From assembly GCF_900103845.1 (NCBI RefSeq), contig NZ_FNIJ01000001.1, positions 305,659-369,658 on the forward strand: a stretch of DNA of 64,000 nt. Reading direction: 5' to 3'. The notes beneath the pieces are model-generated. The model was given only the letters and a program-made list of their open reading frames with translations. It searched no databases and had not been told where the DNA came from. The number at the start of each line of letters is the position of its first letter. Position 1 is the first letter of the stretch. Positions 8,996-19,964 of this stretch are shown here, in pieces. This DNA comes from Pseudomonas jinjuensis (GTDB taxonomy: Bacteria > Pseudomonadota > Gammaproteobacteria > Pseudomonadales > Pseudomonadaceae). The translations under genes were made by a program, and so were the position numbers.

Positions 8996-9604
8996 ATGAA
9001 ACTTCTGCACATCGATTCCAGCATCCTCGGCGACGCCTCCGCCTCGCGCCAACTGAGCCGCGAAGTCGTCGATGCCTGGCGCGCCGCCGAGCCGGGCATC
9101 CAGGTGACCTACCGCGATCTCGCCGCCGACGCCATCAGCCACCTGTCGTCCGCCAGCCTGGTCGCCGCCGGCACCCCGGCCGAGCTGCGCGACGCTGCGC
9201 AGAAGCACGAGGCGGAGCTGGGCGAGAGCACCATCGAGGAATTCCTCGCCGCCGACGCCATCGTCATTGGCGCGCCGATGTACAACTTCACCGTTCCCAC
9301 CCAGCTGAAGGCCTGGATCGACCGCATCGCCGTGGCCGGCAAGACCTTCCGCTACACCGAGACCGGCCCGGTCGGACTGGCCGGCGGCAAGAAGGTGATC
9401 ATCGTCTCCACCGCCGGCGGCCTGCATGCCGGCGAGCCGAGCGGGGCGGCCCACGAGGACTACCTGAAGCTGGTGCTCGGCTTCGTTGGCATCACCGACA
9501 TCGAAGTGGTACGCGCCCAGGGCCTGGCCTACGGCGAGGATCCGCGCCAGCAGGCCATCGGCGCCGCCCGCCAGGGCATCGCGGCACAGTTCGCCGCGGC
9601 CTGA
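8996..9604 (+). CDS. azoR: FMN-dependent NADH-azoreductase
   Basis: 202 residues, matching the AzoR family. AzoR is a homodimeric flavodoxin-fold enzyme using NAD(P)H to reduce quinones and azo bonds in two-electron steps. Visible features are the FMN phosphate-binding start [17 protein letters not shown], the [17 protein letters not shown] segment and STAGG near residue 142. ATG 8996 is chosen because the earlier in-frame start at 8912 would add 28 residues not found in the family and would invade the regulatory gap. A strong terminator follows. Confidence 0.93.
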   Translation: MKLLHIDSSILGDASASRQLSREVVDAWRAAEPGIQVTYRDLAADAISHLSSASLVAAGTPAELRDAAQKHEAELGESTIEEFLAADAIVIGAPMYNFTVPTQLKAWIDRIAVAGKTFRYTETGPVGLAGGKKVIIVSTAGGLHAGEPSGAAHEDYLKLVLGFVGITDIEVVRAQGLAYGEDPRQQAIGAARQGIAAQFAAA

Positions 9605-9620
9605 TCCGGCCGGAAACGAA

Positions 9621-9651
9621 AAAGCCGCCCCTTTCGAGGGGCGGCTTTTTT
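9621..9651 (+). terminator. Rho-independent terminator after azoR
   Basis: AAAGCCGCCCC, loop TTTCGA, GGGGCGGCTTT, then more T: an 11-bp perfect stem with a T-run. The A-run on the other side means it could also stop minus-strand transcripts from the ABC-F gene. Confidence 0.93.
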
Positions 9652-9686
9652 GCATTCATACAGGTCAGGGAAGGGCTGGACTCATG

Positions 9687-9712
9687 GTTCCCACGCAGGA
9701 GCGTGGGAACGA
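9687..9712. repeat. Inverted repeat GTTCCCACGC/GCGTGGGAAC
   Basis: A second copy of the palindrome seen at 951-980, here with loop AGGA. It lies between the azoR terminator and the end of the ABC-F gene. Confidence 0.7.
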
Positions 9713-9726
9713 CAAGGCGGTCTCGG

Positions 9727-11316
9727 TCAGACGATCACGCCCTGGCTGCGCAGGTAGTCGTCATAGCTGCCGCTGAAGTCGGTCACGCCGTTCTCGCCCA
9801 GCTCGATGATGCGGGTGGCGAGGGAGGAGACGAACTCGCGGTCGTGGCTGACGAAGATCAGCGTGCCCGGGTAGTTCTCCAGCGCCAGGTTGAGCGCCTC
9901 GATGGATTCCATGTCCAGGTGGTTGGTCGGCTCGTCCATCACCAGCACGTTGGGCTTCTTCAGGATCAGCTTGCCGAACAGCATGCGACCCTGTTCGCCA
10001 CCGGAAATCACCTTCACCGACTTCTTGATTTCGTCGTTGGAGAACAGCATGCGGCCGAGGGTGCCGCGCACCAGCTGCTCGCCGCCCTGGGTCCACTGGG
10101 CCATCCAGTCGAACAGGCTGTAGTCTTCTTCGAAGTCTTCGGCGTGGTCCTGGGCGAAGTAGCCCACGTCCGCGCTGTCGGTCCACTTAATGTCACCCGC
10201 GGTGGGCGCCATTTCGCCGACCAGGGTGCGCAGCAGGGTGGTCTTGCCGATGCCGTTGGGGCCGATGATGGCGATGCGCTCGCCGGCTTCCACCTGCATG
10301 CTGAGGTTCTTGAACAGCGGACTGCCGTCGTAGCCGTTGCTCACCTTCTCCAGCGTCACCGCCTGGCGGTGCAGCTTCTTGTACTGCTCGAAGCGGATGA
10401 ACGGGCTGACGCGGCTGGACGGCTTGACCTCTTCCAGCTGGATCTTGTCGATCTGCCGGGCGCGGCTGGTGGCCTGCTTGGCCTTGGAGGCGTTGGCCGA
10501 GAAGCGGCTGACGAACTGCTGCAGTTCGGCGATCTGCGCCTTCTTCTTGGCGTTGTCCGACAGCAGGCGTTCGCGGGCCTGTTCGGCGGCGGTCATGTAT
10601 TCGTCGTAGTTGCCCGGGAACAGGCGCAGCTCGCCGTAGTCCAGGTCCGCCATGTGCGTGCACACGCTGTTCAGGAAGTGGCGGTCGTGGGAAATGATGA
10701 TCATGGTGCTGTTGCGCGCCGTGAGCACCGATTCCAGCCAGCGGATGGTGTTGATGTCCAGGTGGTTGGTCGGTTCGTCGAGGAGCAGCACGTCCGGATC
10801 GGAGAACAGCGCCTGGGCCAGCAGCACGCGCAGCTTCCAGCCCGGGGCGACGGAGCTCATCGGGCCGAAATGCTGGTCCAGCGGAATGCCCAGGCCGAGC
10901 AGCAGCTCGCCGGCGCGGGACTCGGCGGTATAGCCGTCGAACTCGGCGAACTGCACCTCCAGCTCGGCCACGGCCATGCCGTCTTCCTCGCTCATCTCCG
11001 GCAGGGAGTAGATGCGGTCGCGTTCGGCCTTGACGCTCCACAGTTCCTCGTGGCCCATGATCACGGTGTCGATCACCGAGAAGTCTTCATAGGCGAACTG
11101 GTCCTGGCGCAGCTTGCCCAGGCGCGCGCCGTTCTCCACCATCACCTGGCCGCCGGAGGGCTCCAGCTCGCCGCCGAGGATCTTCATGAAGGTCGACTTG
11201 CCGCAGCCGTTGGCGCCGATCAGGCCGTAGCGGTTGCCGTTGCCGAACTTGACGGAGACGTTTTCGAACAGCGGCTTGGCGCCGAATTGCATGGTGATGT
11301 TTGCGGTGGAGATCAA
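9727..11316 (-). CDS. ABC-F family ATPase, YbiT-like
   Basis: 529 residues with two ATP-binding cassettes and no membrane segments, typical of ABC-F ribosome-associated proteins. Cassette 1 has GANGCGKST and [11 protein letters not shown]; cassette 2 has GPNGIGKTT, the signature ISGGEQGRM and [10 protein letters not shown]. The linker (about 245-320) is charged and helical ([21 protein letters not shown]). Length and sequence fit E. coli YbiT better than EttA or Uup. Such proteins bind the ribosomal E site and modulate translation or stress recovery; the precise role of YbiT is unsettled. The start ATG is at 11316. Confidence 0.93.
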   Translation of the reverse strand: MISTANITMQFGAKPLFENVSVKFGNGNRYGLIGANGCGKSTFMKILGGELEPSGGQVMVENGARLGKLRQDQFAYEDFSVIDTVIMGHEELWSVKAERDRIYSLPEMSEEDGMAVAELEVQFAEFDGYTAESRAGELLLGLGIPLDQHFGPMSSVAPGWKLRVLLAQALFSDPDVLLLDEPTNHLDINTIRWLESVLTARNSTMIIISHDRHFLNSVCTHMADLDYGELRLFPGNYDEYMTAAEQARERLLSDNAKKKAQIAELQQFVSRFSANASKAKQATSRARQIDKIQLEEVKPSSRVSPFIRFEQYKKLHRQAVTLEKVSNGYDGSPLFKNLSMQVEAGERIAIIGPNGIGKTTLLRTLVGEMAPTAGDIKWTDSADVGYFAQDHAEDFEEDYSLFDWMAQWTQGGEQLVRGTLGRMLFSNDEIKKSVKVISGGEQGRMLFGKLILKKPNVLVMDEPTNHLDMESIEALNLALENYPGTLIFVSHDREFVSSLATRIIELGENGVTDFSGSYDDYLRSQGVIV

Positions 11317-11658
11317 GTGCTTTACCTATCAATGACTTATGAGGCACCAATTTCGGCGGATACCGATTCGATACCAATACTGTGCTGTTCCAGTTCGCCC
11401 CGGTCGGAGCCGGAATGGGAGGCGGGGGAAAATGCGCGGGTGTAAAAAGGCGGCGATTATAGCAGGACTCCAGCGTTCTCTGCTGTGCGGGCGAGAGGCG
11501 GCCGCTCGGGCGAAATCCGCTGGCGTGCCGGGCTTTTTCTTCCCGTTGTGAGGATTTTCAGGGATTAATGCCGCCGCTCCCCGGCGACAATGATTGCAGT
11601 TGAAAGCCTTCAATGACCTGCTTCAGAATCCTTCGCCTGCAATTTCTGGGGAGACAGC
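11317..11658. other. Divergent intergenic region, ABC-F gene / PLD-like gene
   Basis: 342 bp containing the upstream regions of two divergent genes. The GGGGAG ribosome site of the PLD-like gene is evident. I see no conserved RNA, repeat or convincing small gene, and no promoter I would call with confidence. Confidence 0.5.
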
Positions 11659-12609
11659 ATGAAAATTCTGGATGAGCGTAATGATCTGAAGCGGTACCTG
11701 GAGCAGGTGAGCGGAAAGAACATCACCATCGTCTCAGGCTTTGCCAGCGACACCGAGTCGCTGGTCGATACACTTCTCGCCAATGGCAACCGGCTGGACA
11801 TGCTGGTCGGCACCGTCAATTCCTTCACCTCGCCGGACTTCATCGAGCACTGCCTGCGCCAGGCGGATGCCGGCCTCACGCTGTCGGTGGATTTCCGCTA
11901 CCAGGCCAGCGTCAACTGGAAGCTGGTCCTGATCGAGCCGGACGTGGTCATAGTCGGCTCCGCCAACTTCACCGAAGTGGGCCTCAGCCTGAGCCGCGAT
12001 ACCTGCGTGCTGGTGGAGAACGCCGGCCTGTACGCCGACTACCAGGCCAAGATCGCCGCGCTGAAGACGACCGAGGGCGTGCTGCCGTGCGTCGAGTCGC
12101 AGCGCTTCGACGACGAACTGGACGCCTACCGCCAGGTGCACCTGCGCATGCAGGCCGGGCTGGCGCGCAGCGCGCAGTACCTGGACGGCGAGAGCTGGCT
12201 GGCCGACGAGACCAACCAGAGCATTCCGCTGTTCATCTGGTACAGCGACCACTCCGAACAGTCCGAGGACGAGGCGCGCAACCACCTGCGCTCCAGCAGC
12301 GACGGCGTGGCCTGGGACGACGTCCGCGAGTTCTTCACCTACGAATGCGCCGAAGGGGCGCTGCCGTACGAGGAAGGCGACGTGGTGCTGACCGCCCGCT
12401 GCAACGGCTCGCACATCGCCTTCTACACCTTCGACCGCATCCTCTATCGCAACGGCACCTACTACATCTATGCCTACCGCAAGACGCGCTACACCCAGCC
12501 GTTCAAGCTGGACGACGCCCGCGAGCGGCTGCGCGATGCGATTCCGCACTGGTACGAGGAATGCCGGACCGCCATCACCCGCTCCGATATCGCGCGGATG
12601 ATTCACTGA
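11659..12609 (+). CDS. Phospholipase D-like domain protein, unknown function
   Basis: 316 residues. The N-terminal half resembles the PLD/NgoFVII nuclease fold: LDMLVGTVNSFTSPDF and the HKD-type block at residues 86-110 (NWKLVLIEPDVVIVGSANFTEVGL, broken here as N86-W87-K88 ... G100-S101-N103). The lysine and the GSAN element are kept but the catalytic histidine is Asn86, so phosphodiesterase activity is doubtful. The C-terminal half (about 180-316) has many aromatic and acidic residues and no family I recognise. It stands alone between an ABC-F gene and a repeat-rich gap. The ribosome site GGGGAG precedes the ATG. Confidence 0.8.
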   Translation: MKILDERNDLKRYLEQVSGKNITIVSGFASDTESLVDTLLANGNRLDMLVGTVNSFTSPDFIEHCLRQADAGLTLSVDFRYQASVNWKLVLIEPDVVIVGSANFTEVGLSLSRDTCVLVENAGLYADYQAKIAALKTTEGVLPCVESQRFDDELDAYRQVHLRMQAGLARSAQYLDGESWLADETNQSIPLFIWYSDHSEQSEDEARNHLRSSSDGVAWDDVREFFTYECAEGALPYEEGDVVLTARCNGSHIAFYTFDRILYRNGTYYIYAYRKTRYTQPFKLDDARERLRDAIPHWYEECRTAITRSDIARMIH

Positions 12610-12971
12610 CGAATCGGCTGCGGCGGAATTCCGCGGGCATGGCCCGCTCCTACAGGTTTACCCAGGTGTACTGAAACAGCGGTTGGACGTAGGGGATCAG
12701 CGAAACGTAGGGTGGATGGCGCTCTTCCATCCACCATTGCGGGGCCGCCTGCGCGGCCGTGGTGGATCGGTGGAGCGTGATCCACCCTACGCACTGTCTT
12801 CCCCGCGAACGCGGGGATCCAATAAACACGCGATGATGTTGTAGGAGCGGGCCATGCCCGCGACAGGTCGGCGGTGCCAGCGATTGTCGCGGGCATGGCC
12901 CGCTCCTACGGAAAGTCTTGCCGTAGGTGGCTCTCCCGGCATGGGAGCGATCAGGAAATCCTTCCCCAATG
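12610..12971. repeat. Repeat-filled intergenic region
   Basis: Part of a 426-bp gap without a gene. It contains a single REP-type unit with core GGGCATGGCCCGCTCC (12632-12655), a palindromic element starting GTAGGGTGGAT and ending ATCCACCCTAC (12707-12790), and a head-to-head pair of the same REP family (12841-12864 and 12886-12909). The units are close copies of those at 18833, 33414 and 61059. Confidence 0.8.
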
Positions 12972-13007
12972 AAAAACGCCCCGGAGCCGAAGCCCCGGGG
13001 CGTTTTT
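12972..13007 (-). terminator. Bidirectional rho-independent terminator
   Basis: AAAAACGCCCCGG, a 10-base loop, CCGGGGCGTTTTT: a 13-bp perfect stem with A and T runs on the two sides. It lies 28 bp after the stop of the minus-strand OprD-type gene and can also stop plus-strand readthrough. Confidence 0.93.
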
Positions 13008-13035
13008 CTTCGCTCGGCTCGCGAACCTCAGCGCA

Positions 13036-14325
13036 TCAGAAGATGCTGATGGGGTACTCGACGAAGGCGCGGACTTCGTTGCCGTCCGAGTTGTAGGCGC
13101 TGGCGTCGTTGGAGACGCGCACCCACGAGCCGCGCAGGCGCAGGGACAGGTTCTTCGCCGGACCTTCCTGAACCACGTATTGCAGCTGGTTGAAGATCTC
13201 GCGCTCGGTGCCGTCGCTGGTGTCGGCGGTCCTGATGTTGTCGCCGCGCACGTAGGCCACGCGGTAGCTCAGGCCCGGAATGCCGTAGGCACCGAAGTCG
13301 ATGGCGTAGCTGACCTGCCAGGAGCGCTCGTCCTCGGCGTTGAAGTCCGACCAGTAGGAGTTGGCCAGCCAGATGGTGGTGCCGCCGTCGCCCAGGGCGC
13401 CAGTCGGGACGCCGTCGACTTCCTGGTAGAAGCCGTAGTTGTAGCCGGTATCGCCGGTGCTGCGCTGATGGGCGAGCATGAAGGAGTGGGCGTCGATCGC
13501 GTAGGTCGCGGCCAGGCTCCAGATGGTGTTGTCGCGGTTGCCACCGTAGAACTGGTCGGCGAAGTCGCTATCCAGCTTGGTCTTGTAGCCGTTGAAGTCG
13601 AAGGTCAGCGACTGCTTCTCCTGCAGCGGCACGACGTAGTTCAGGTTGACGTACTGCTTCTTCGCCACGTCTTCGTTGTCGGAAGCGTAGAGCGAGGCGC
13701 TGAAGTCGTCGGTGAACTTGTAGCTGCCGCCGTAGACGTCGATGCGCTTCAGGTGGCCGCTGTCGGAACCCGTGGCGCTCTTGCGGACTTCCTGGGTGAA
13801 GCGGCCGACGTTCAGCTCCAGGCCTTCGATTTCCCTGGAGGTGACCAGGGTGCCGTTGAAGCTTTCCGGCAGCAGGCGCGAGTTGTCGTAGCTCAGCACC
13901 GGCAGGGCGGGCATCTGATCGCCGATCTTGATCACGGTGTTGGAGATGCGCGCCTTGATCGCGGCGCCGCCACGGGACAGGTCGTCGGCGGCGTGGCCGC
14001 TGTCACCCTGCTTGAAGAAGTCGATGCCGGCGGCGCCGCTGCGGCCCTGGCCGCCGTCCAGACGCACGGCGTACATGCCGAAGACGTCCAGGCCGACACC
14101 CACGGTGCCCGGGGTGAAACCGGAAGTGAAGGTGGCGGTCGCCGCCTGGCCCCACTCGGACTTGTCTTCGTTGCCGTGCTTGAAGTCGCGGTACATGTAG
14201 CCGTTGCGCAGGAACAGATCCAGGTGGCTGTCCTCGACGAAGCCCTTGGCGCTGGACTGGTCGTCGGCCATGGCCTGGGTAGCGAGGATGCTCAGTGCGA
14301 GCAGGCTCATCCGTTTGTTCAACAT
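13036..14325 (-). CDS. OprD-family outer-membrane porin
   Basis: 429 residues with a signal peptide ending ATQAMA (about 1-20), then FVEDSHLDLFLRNGYMYRDF, the typical OprD N-terminal strand, and a C-terminus ending in an aromatic residue (EYPISIF). OprD porins form 18-strand monomeric barrels that take up basic amino acids, peptides or aromatic and other carboxylates; the eyelet loop LPVLSYDNSRLLPESFNG is recognisable at about residues 140-157. No catabolic genes adjoin it, so the substrate cannot be assigned. It is monocistronic, ending just before a strong terminator. Confidence 0.93.
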   Translation of the reverse strand: MLNKRMSLLALSILATQAMADDQSSAKGFVEDSHLDLFLRNGYMYRDFKHGNEDKSEWGQAATATFTSGFTPGTVGVGLDVFGMYAVRLDGGQGRSGAAGIDFFKQGDSGHAADDLSRGGAAIKARISNTVIKIGDQMPALPVLSYDNSRLLPESFNGTLVTSREIEGLELNVGRFTQEVRKSATGSDSGHLKRIDVYGGSYKFTDDFSASLYASDNEDVAKKQYVNLNYVVPLQEKQSLTFDFNGYKTKLDSDFADQFYGGNRDNTIWSLAATYAIDAHSFMLAHQRSTGDTGYNYGFYQEVDGVPTGALGDGGTTIWLANSYWSDFNAEDERSWQVSYAIDFGAYGIPGLSYRVAYVRGDNIRTADTSDGTEREIFNQLQYVVQEGPAKNLSLRLRGSWVRVSNDASAYNSDGNEVRAFVEYPISIF

Positions 14326-14630
14326 CTTGTTATTTCCTAATCATTGGTTCGAGCAGTGGCCACGCTGGAAAAAGCTTTCCGGTCCCGCGCTCCTGCGCAG
14401 GTTCTGGCGTCGCATGCCGATTGTTGGAGTTATTGGAATTGCTCGGGGCGGATCGCTGGCCCCTGAGGGGGCAGGATCATATCAGAAGGATGGCGATTTC
14501 CAGGAGTCTCTCCGGAAAAGCAGAAAACTCCCAGGAGTCGATGCCGGCATATCGGTAAAGGTGCTGCCGGCCGGAGAGCGCGCGCGACGCGCAGGGCGCG
14601 CAGGATCGCCCGCGCCGCGCGACGTGGAAG
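14326..14630. other. Intergenic region upstream of the OprD-type gene
   Basis: 305 bp with no gene I can support. It should contain the porin promoter near 14330-14400. The distal part (14575-14625) is very GC-rich with short GCGCGC inverted segments that might end the diguanylate cyclase message, but no T-run is present. Confidence 0.5.
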
Positions 14631-16634
14631 TCAGGAGGTGGCGGCCGGTTCCGCCGCGGCCTTGTCCGCCGCGGCATCCACTTCCGCATCGTACAGGCAG
14701 CAGCAGTTGCGCCGGCGCTTGGCCCGGTACATGGCGCTGTCGGCGGCCTTGAGCAGGGTATCCGCAGTGTTCGCGTGCAGCGGATAGAGGGCGATGCCGA
14801 TGCTCGGGGAGATCACGTCGATGAGGAGATCGCCGAGGGCATAGGGTTCGCCGAGGGCCTTCAGCAGCCGTTCGCCCAGCGCCATGGCCTGGTGCTGGTC
14901 GGAGCTGTGCAGCAGCACGGTGAACTCGTCGCCGCCCAGGCGGAACGACAGGTCGGGCTGGCGCAGGCTGCCACGCAGGCGGCTGGCCACGGTGATGAGC
15001 AACTGGTCGCCGACATCGTGACCGTGGCGGTCGTTGACATCCTTGAAGTGATCGAGGTCGATGAACAGCAGCGCGGTCACCTCCGACTCCTCGGCCGGCC
15101 GGTTCAGGTGGGCCTCCAGCTGTTCCTGGAAGGCCTTGCGGTTGCCCAGGCCGGTGAGCGCGTCGCGGTAGGCCATGTCCAGCAACTGGCTCTGGTAGGC
15201 CATCTGCTCGCTGATGTCGCGCAGGATGCCGCGAAAGCCGGCGACTCCCTTGCCGCCCTTGCCGAGGATCACCGAGAAGGACGCCTCGAACCAGCGCAGG
15301 TTGCCATTGTGGCACTTCAGCGGCGTGCGGAAGGACAGCTGGTGCCGCTCCAGCAGGATCTGGCGTAGCCGCATCGGTTCGGGGTGACCTTCCTGGGGCT
15401 CGAACAGGGCGCTGAAGGGATGGCCGATCAGCCTGTTCGGGGTATATCCGAGCATGCCGTACAGCGCCCGGTTCGCCTTGCTGATCCGGTCGAACATGTC
15501 GATTTCGAGGTAGCCGTCGCTGATCGAGTCGAGCACCGCCTGCCCGCGGTCCTCGCTGCGCGCCAGGCGTTCGAGCATGCCGTTGAGCTCGCCGGTCAGC
15601 TGGCCGATCTCGTCGTCGCCGTCACCGCTCAGGTGCGGCAGCGGTGAGTCGGGGCCGATGCTGGCGATTTCGCGGTTCAGCTTCTGCACGCGGCGCAGCA
15701 CCCAGAATTCCAGGCCGAGGTAGCCCAGCGCCAGCGCGACCACGCCGGTCAGCGTCGTCAGCATGAGGAAGAAACCGATCGCCTCCTTGCCTTTCACGTA
15801 GAAATACCGCGGCTGGATGATCCGCAGGCGCATTTCCGGCTCGCCCTGGCTGTTGAGCATGCGCAGGTCGATTTCCTGCTGCTGATGTTCGTCGAGCTGG
15901 CGGGGAGCCACATGGAAATTGGTGTTGCGCAGGTACATGTGCCCCGGAATCAGCGACCAGTTCAGCTCTTCGCCGCCCGGCGGCAGGAAGCGCAGGTCGC
16001 CGCCGATGAAGCGCTTGAGCAGCGCCTGGCGATGCAGGCCGAGGAAGCGGCCGGCTATCGCATTGCCCGCCGGCGTGGCGGTGCCCGCGCTATTGCTGAT
16101 CGGGCTGCTCACCAGCACGGTCGGAACGCCCTTGATCAGCAGCATCTGTGCGGTGGAATGGCGAGGGCTGGCATGCGGTTGCAGCAGGCCGAGGTCCTCC
16201 GCGTGACTGAGAACGGAGCCGCGCAGCTCGTCCCGCGTGGGCTGGGTGGCGCCGCGGCGCAGCTCGAGGCGGTCAGGCATGATCCATTGCTCGCCGAGGA
16301 TCTTCCCCTGGTTGTCGAAGAACAGCAGGAAGTTGAAGTCCTGGTTCCGCACCGAGTCGATATCCAGGTTGGGGTGGGTGACCTCGTTGCCATGGCCGAT
16401 ACGGATGGAGTCGTAGAGCGGGTCCGACCAGGCGGAGACGCGCAGCACGTCGAGGCTGCGGCTGATGAAGCTGTCGAGCTGGAGGGCGAGGCTGTTGGCC
16501 TCGCCCTCCAGTTGCTCCTGTTCGTAGGCGTCGAAGCGGGTCAGCAGCTCGGTCTGGGCCAGTACGTAGGCCAGCAGCAGCGTCATGAAGATGAGGGGGG
16601 CGGCAAGACAGAACAGCCGCTTACGAAGGCTCAA
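14631..16634 (-). CDS. Membrane diguanylate cyclase (CHASE4-like, HAMP, PAS, GGDEF)
   Basis: 667 residues. It makes cyclic di-GMP, the second messenger that promotes biofilm and matrix production. Order: TM1 (about 8-26), a periplasmic sensor of about 245 residues resembling CHASE4, TM2 (about 286-308), a HAMP-like linker, a PAS domain (about 365-480, ending GFRGILRDISEQ) and a GGDEF domain (about 490-650). The active-site motif GGDEF is intact, and RQPD five residues before it is a feedback inhibition I-site. There is no EAL domain. The likely start is a TTG at 16634 with GGAG upstream; no in-frame ATG exists before the first membrane segment. The periplasmic signal is unknown. Confidence 0.92.
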   Translation of the reverse strand: MSLRKRLFCLAAPLIFMTLLLAYVLAQTELLTRFDAYEQEQLEGEANSLALQLDSFISRSLDVLRVSAWSDPLYDSIRIGHGNEVTHPNLDIDSVRNQDFNFLLFFDNQGKILGEQWIMPDRLELRRGATQPTRDELRGSVLSHAEDLGLLQPHASPRHSTAQMLLIKGVPTVLVSSPISNSAGTATPAGNAIAGRFLGLHRQALLKRFIGGDLRFLPPGGEELNWSLIPGHMYLRNTNFHVAPRQLDEHQQQEIDLRMLNSQGEPEMRLRIIQPRYFYVKGKEAIGFFLMLTTLTGVVALALGYLGLEFWVLRRVQKLNREIASIGPDSPLPHLSGDGDDEIGQLTGELNGMLERLARSEDRGQAVLDSISDGYLEIDMFDRISKANRALYGMLGYTPNRLIGHPFSALFEPQEGHPEPMRLRQILLERHQLSFRTPLKCHNGNLRWFEASFSVILGKGGKGVAGFRGILRDISEQMAYQSQLLDMAYRDALTGLGNRKAFQEQLEAHLNRPAEESEVTALLFIDLDHFKDVNDRHGHDVGDQLLITVASRLRGSLRQPDLSFRLGGDEFTVLLHSSDQHQAMALGERLLKALGEPYALGDLLIDVISPSIGIALYPLHANTADTLLKAADSAMYRAKRRRNCCCLYDAEVDAAADKAAAEPAATS

Positions 16635-16790
16635 GGGAGGGGCTCCTTGTACGGCTTTGAATGAGGCCGGGACGCCCCGGAGTTCGCCGGGAGTCAGGGC
16701 AGGCTTATCGTTGGAATGTGATGATTTTCACACTTTCGAACGAGGAACCCCCTTGACCTGAAGCAGGCTTTTTCTGGGCGCTAACCGCCC

Positions 16791-18746
<1,956 letters not shown>

Positions 18747-18832
18747 CGGTCTCTCCAACGGTACTGCCTATCTTTATAGTGCAGTCAGGCCGGAGTCGGT
18801 TCCGGTGCAGGGCGCATCAGCCCCGCCGGAAC

Positions 18833-18976
18833 TGTAGGAGCGGGCCATGCCCGCGAATCGCGCGCATGGCGCGCTCCTACAGGTGGGTCTGGCATGGGGT
18901 GGATGGCAAAGCGCCAATGGAGCCTGGCACCGGCTTCGCGGCGGATAACGCTGGCGCGTTATGCGCCCTACCCGGA
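18833..18976. repeat. REP pair and a shared 36-bp element
   Basis: A head-to-head REP pair (18833-18856, 18859-18882) is followed by a GC-rich stretch and a 36-bp element at 18941-18976 (starts GCGGATAACGCTGGCG). The same element recurs at 60831-60866 with one mismatch. No gene is visible in this gap between aacS and bdhA. Confidence 0.8.
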
Positions 18977-19001
18977 AGCCCCGCCCACTCCTGCGAAGCA
19001 C

Positions 19002-19772
19002 TCACTGCGCCACCCATCCCCCGTCCATGTTCCACGCCACGCCACGCACCTGGGCGGCGGCGTCGCTGCAGAGGAACAGCGCCAGTTCGCCGAGCTGCTC
19101 CGGGGTGACGAACTCCAGCGACGGCTGCTTCTCCGCCAGCAGGTCGTGGCGTGCCTGGTCCGGCTCGACGCCGGCGGCGATGCGCGTGTCGATCTGCTTC
19201 TGCACCAGCGGGGTCAGCACCCAGCCCGGGCAGATGGCGTTGCAGGTGATCGGCGTGGTGGCGGTTTCCAGCGCCACCGTCTTGGTCAGGCCGAGCACGC
19301 CGTGCTTGGCGGCGACGTAGGCGCTCTTCTGCGCCGAGGCGACCAGCCCGTGGGCCGAGGCGATGTTGACGATGCGGCCCCAGCCGCGCCGGCGCATGCC
19401 CGGCAGCGCCAGGCGGGTGGTGTGGAACACCGCGGAGAGATTGATGGCGATGATCGCGTCCCAGCGCTCCACCGGGAATTTCTCCACTGGCGCGACGTGC
19501 TGGATGCCGGCGTTGTTGACCAGGATGTCGACGCCGCCGAACTCGCGCTCGGCGTAGGCGATCATCTCGGCGATCTGCTTCGGGCTGGACATGTCCGCCG
19601 GGTGGTGTCCGGCCTTGACGCCGCAGGCGGCGATGCTGGCGACGGCGGCGTCGACCTCGCCGAAGCCGTTCAGCACCAGGTTGGCGCCGGCCTCGGCGAG
19701 CTTGCGCGCGACGCCCAGGCCGATGCCGCTGGTGGAGCCGGTGACCAGTGCGGTCCTGCCTTTGAGGTTCAT
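19002..19772 (-). CDS. bdhA: 3-hydroxybutyrate dehydrogenase (SDR family)
   Basis: 256 residues. It interconverts 3-hydroxybutyrate and acetoacetate with NAD+. Short-chain dehydrogenase features are complete: the cofactor motif TGSTSGIG, the NNAGI segment, Ser139 in NIASAHG and the YxxxK pair Tyr152/Lys156. The C-terminus WNMDGGWVAQ is diagnostic of 3-hydroxybutyrate dehydrogenases. An AGGAG ribosome site precedes the ATG at 19772. It lies between liuE and aacS, consistent with a shared ketone-body and leucine-degradation role. Confidence 0.94.
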   Translation of the reverse strand: MNLKGRTALVTGSTSGIGLGVARKLAEAGANLVLNGFGEVDAAVASIAACGVKAGHHPADMSSPKQIAEMIAYAEREFGGVDILVNNAGIQHVAPVEKFPVERWDAIIAINLSAVFHTTRLALPGMRRRGWGRIVNIASAHGLVASAQKSAYVAAKHGVLGLTKTVALETATTPITCNAICPGWVLTPLVQKQIDTRIAAGVEPDQARHDLLAEKQPSLEFVTPEQLGELALFLCSDAAAQVRGVAWNMDGGWVAQ

Positions 19773-19819
19773 GGGGTTCTCCTGTGTGTCAGGGGTGTTG
19801 CGTCATGCGTGAGATGCCC

Positions 19820-19963
19820 TGTAGGAGCGAGCTTGCTCGCGAACAAACCCCGCTGCGGGGCTCGGTTCGCTACGAAAAGCACCGTAGCCCCGGATTACCT
19901 GCAGGAGCGGAACATGCCCGCGACCCGCCACGTTGTCGCGCGCATGGCGCGCTCCTGCAGGTC
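19820..19963. repeat. Mixed REP cluster between liuE and bdhA
   Basis: A REP unit of the GAGCTTGCTCGC type (19820-19844), then a degenerate head-to-head pair of the GGGCATGGCCCGC type (about 19908-19963). It fills nearly all of the 192-bp gap and lies downstream of liuE. Confidence 0.8.
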
Positions 19964-19964
19964 C

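Noticed and set aside
12610-13035. Possible CRISPR array in the repeat-rich gap
   Set aside because: Repeats are palindromic and in opposite orientations with irregular spacing and no unique spacers of constant length; they are REP-type elements.
14575-14625. Terminator for the diguanylate cyclase gene
   Set aside because: The segment is GC-rich with short inverted GCGCGC pieces but no stable long stem and no T-run.
18925-18941. A sigma-54-like TGGCAC-N5-TCGC match on the plus strand
   Set aside because: It lies inside a repeat region, points at the 3' end of a minus-strand gene and has no gene to drive.
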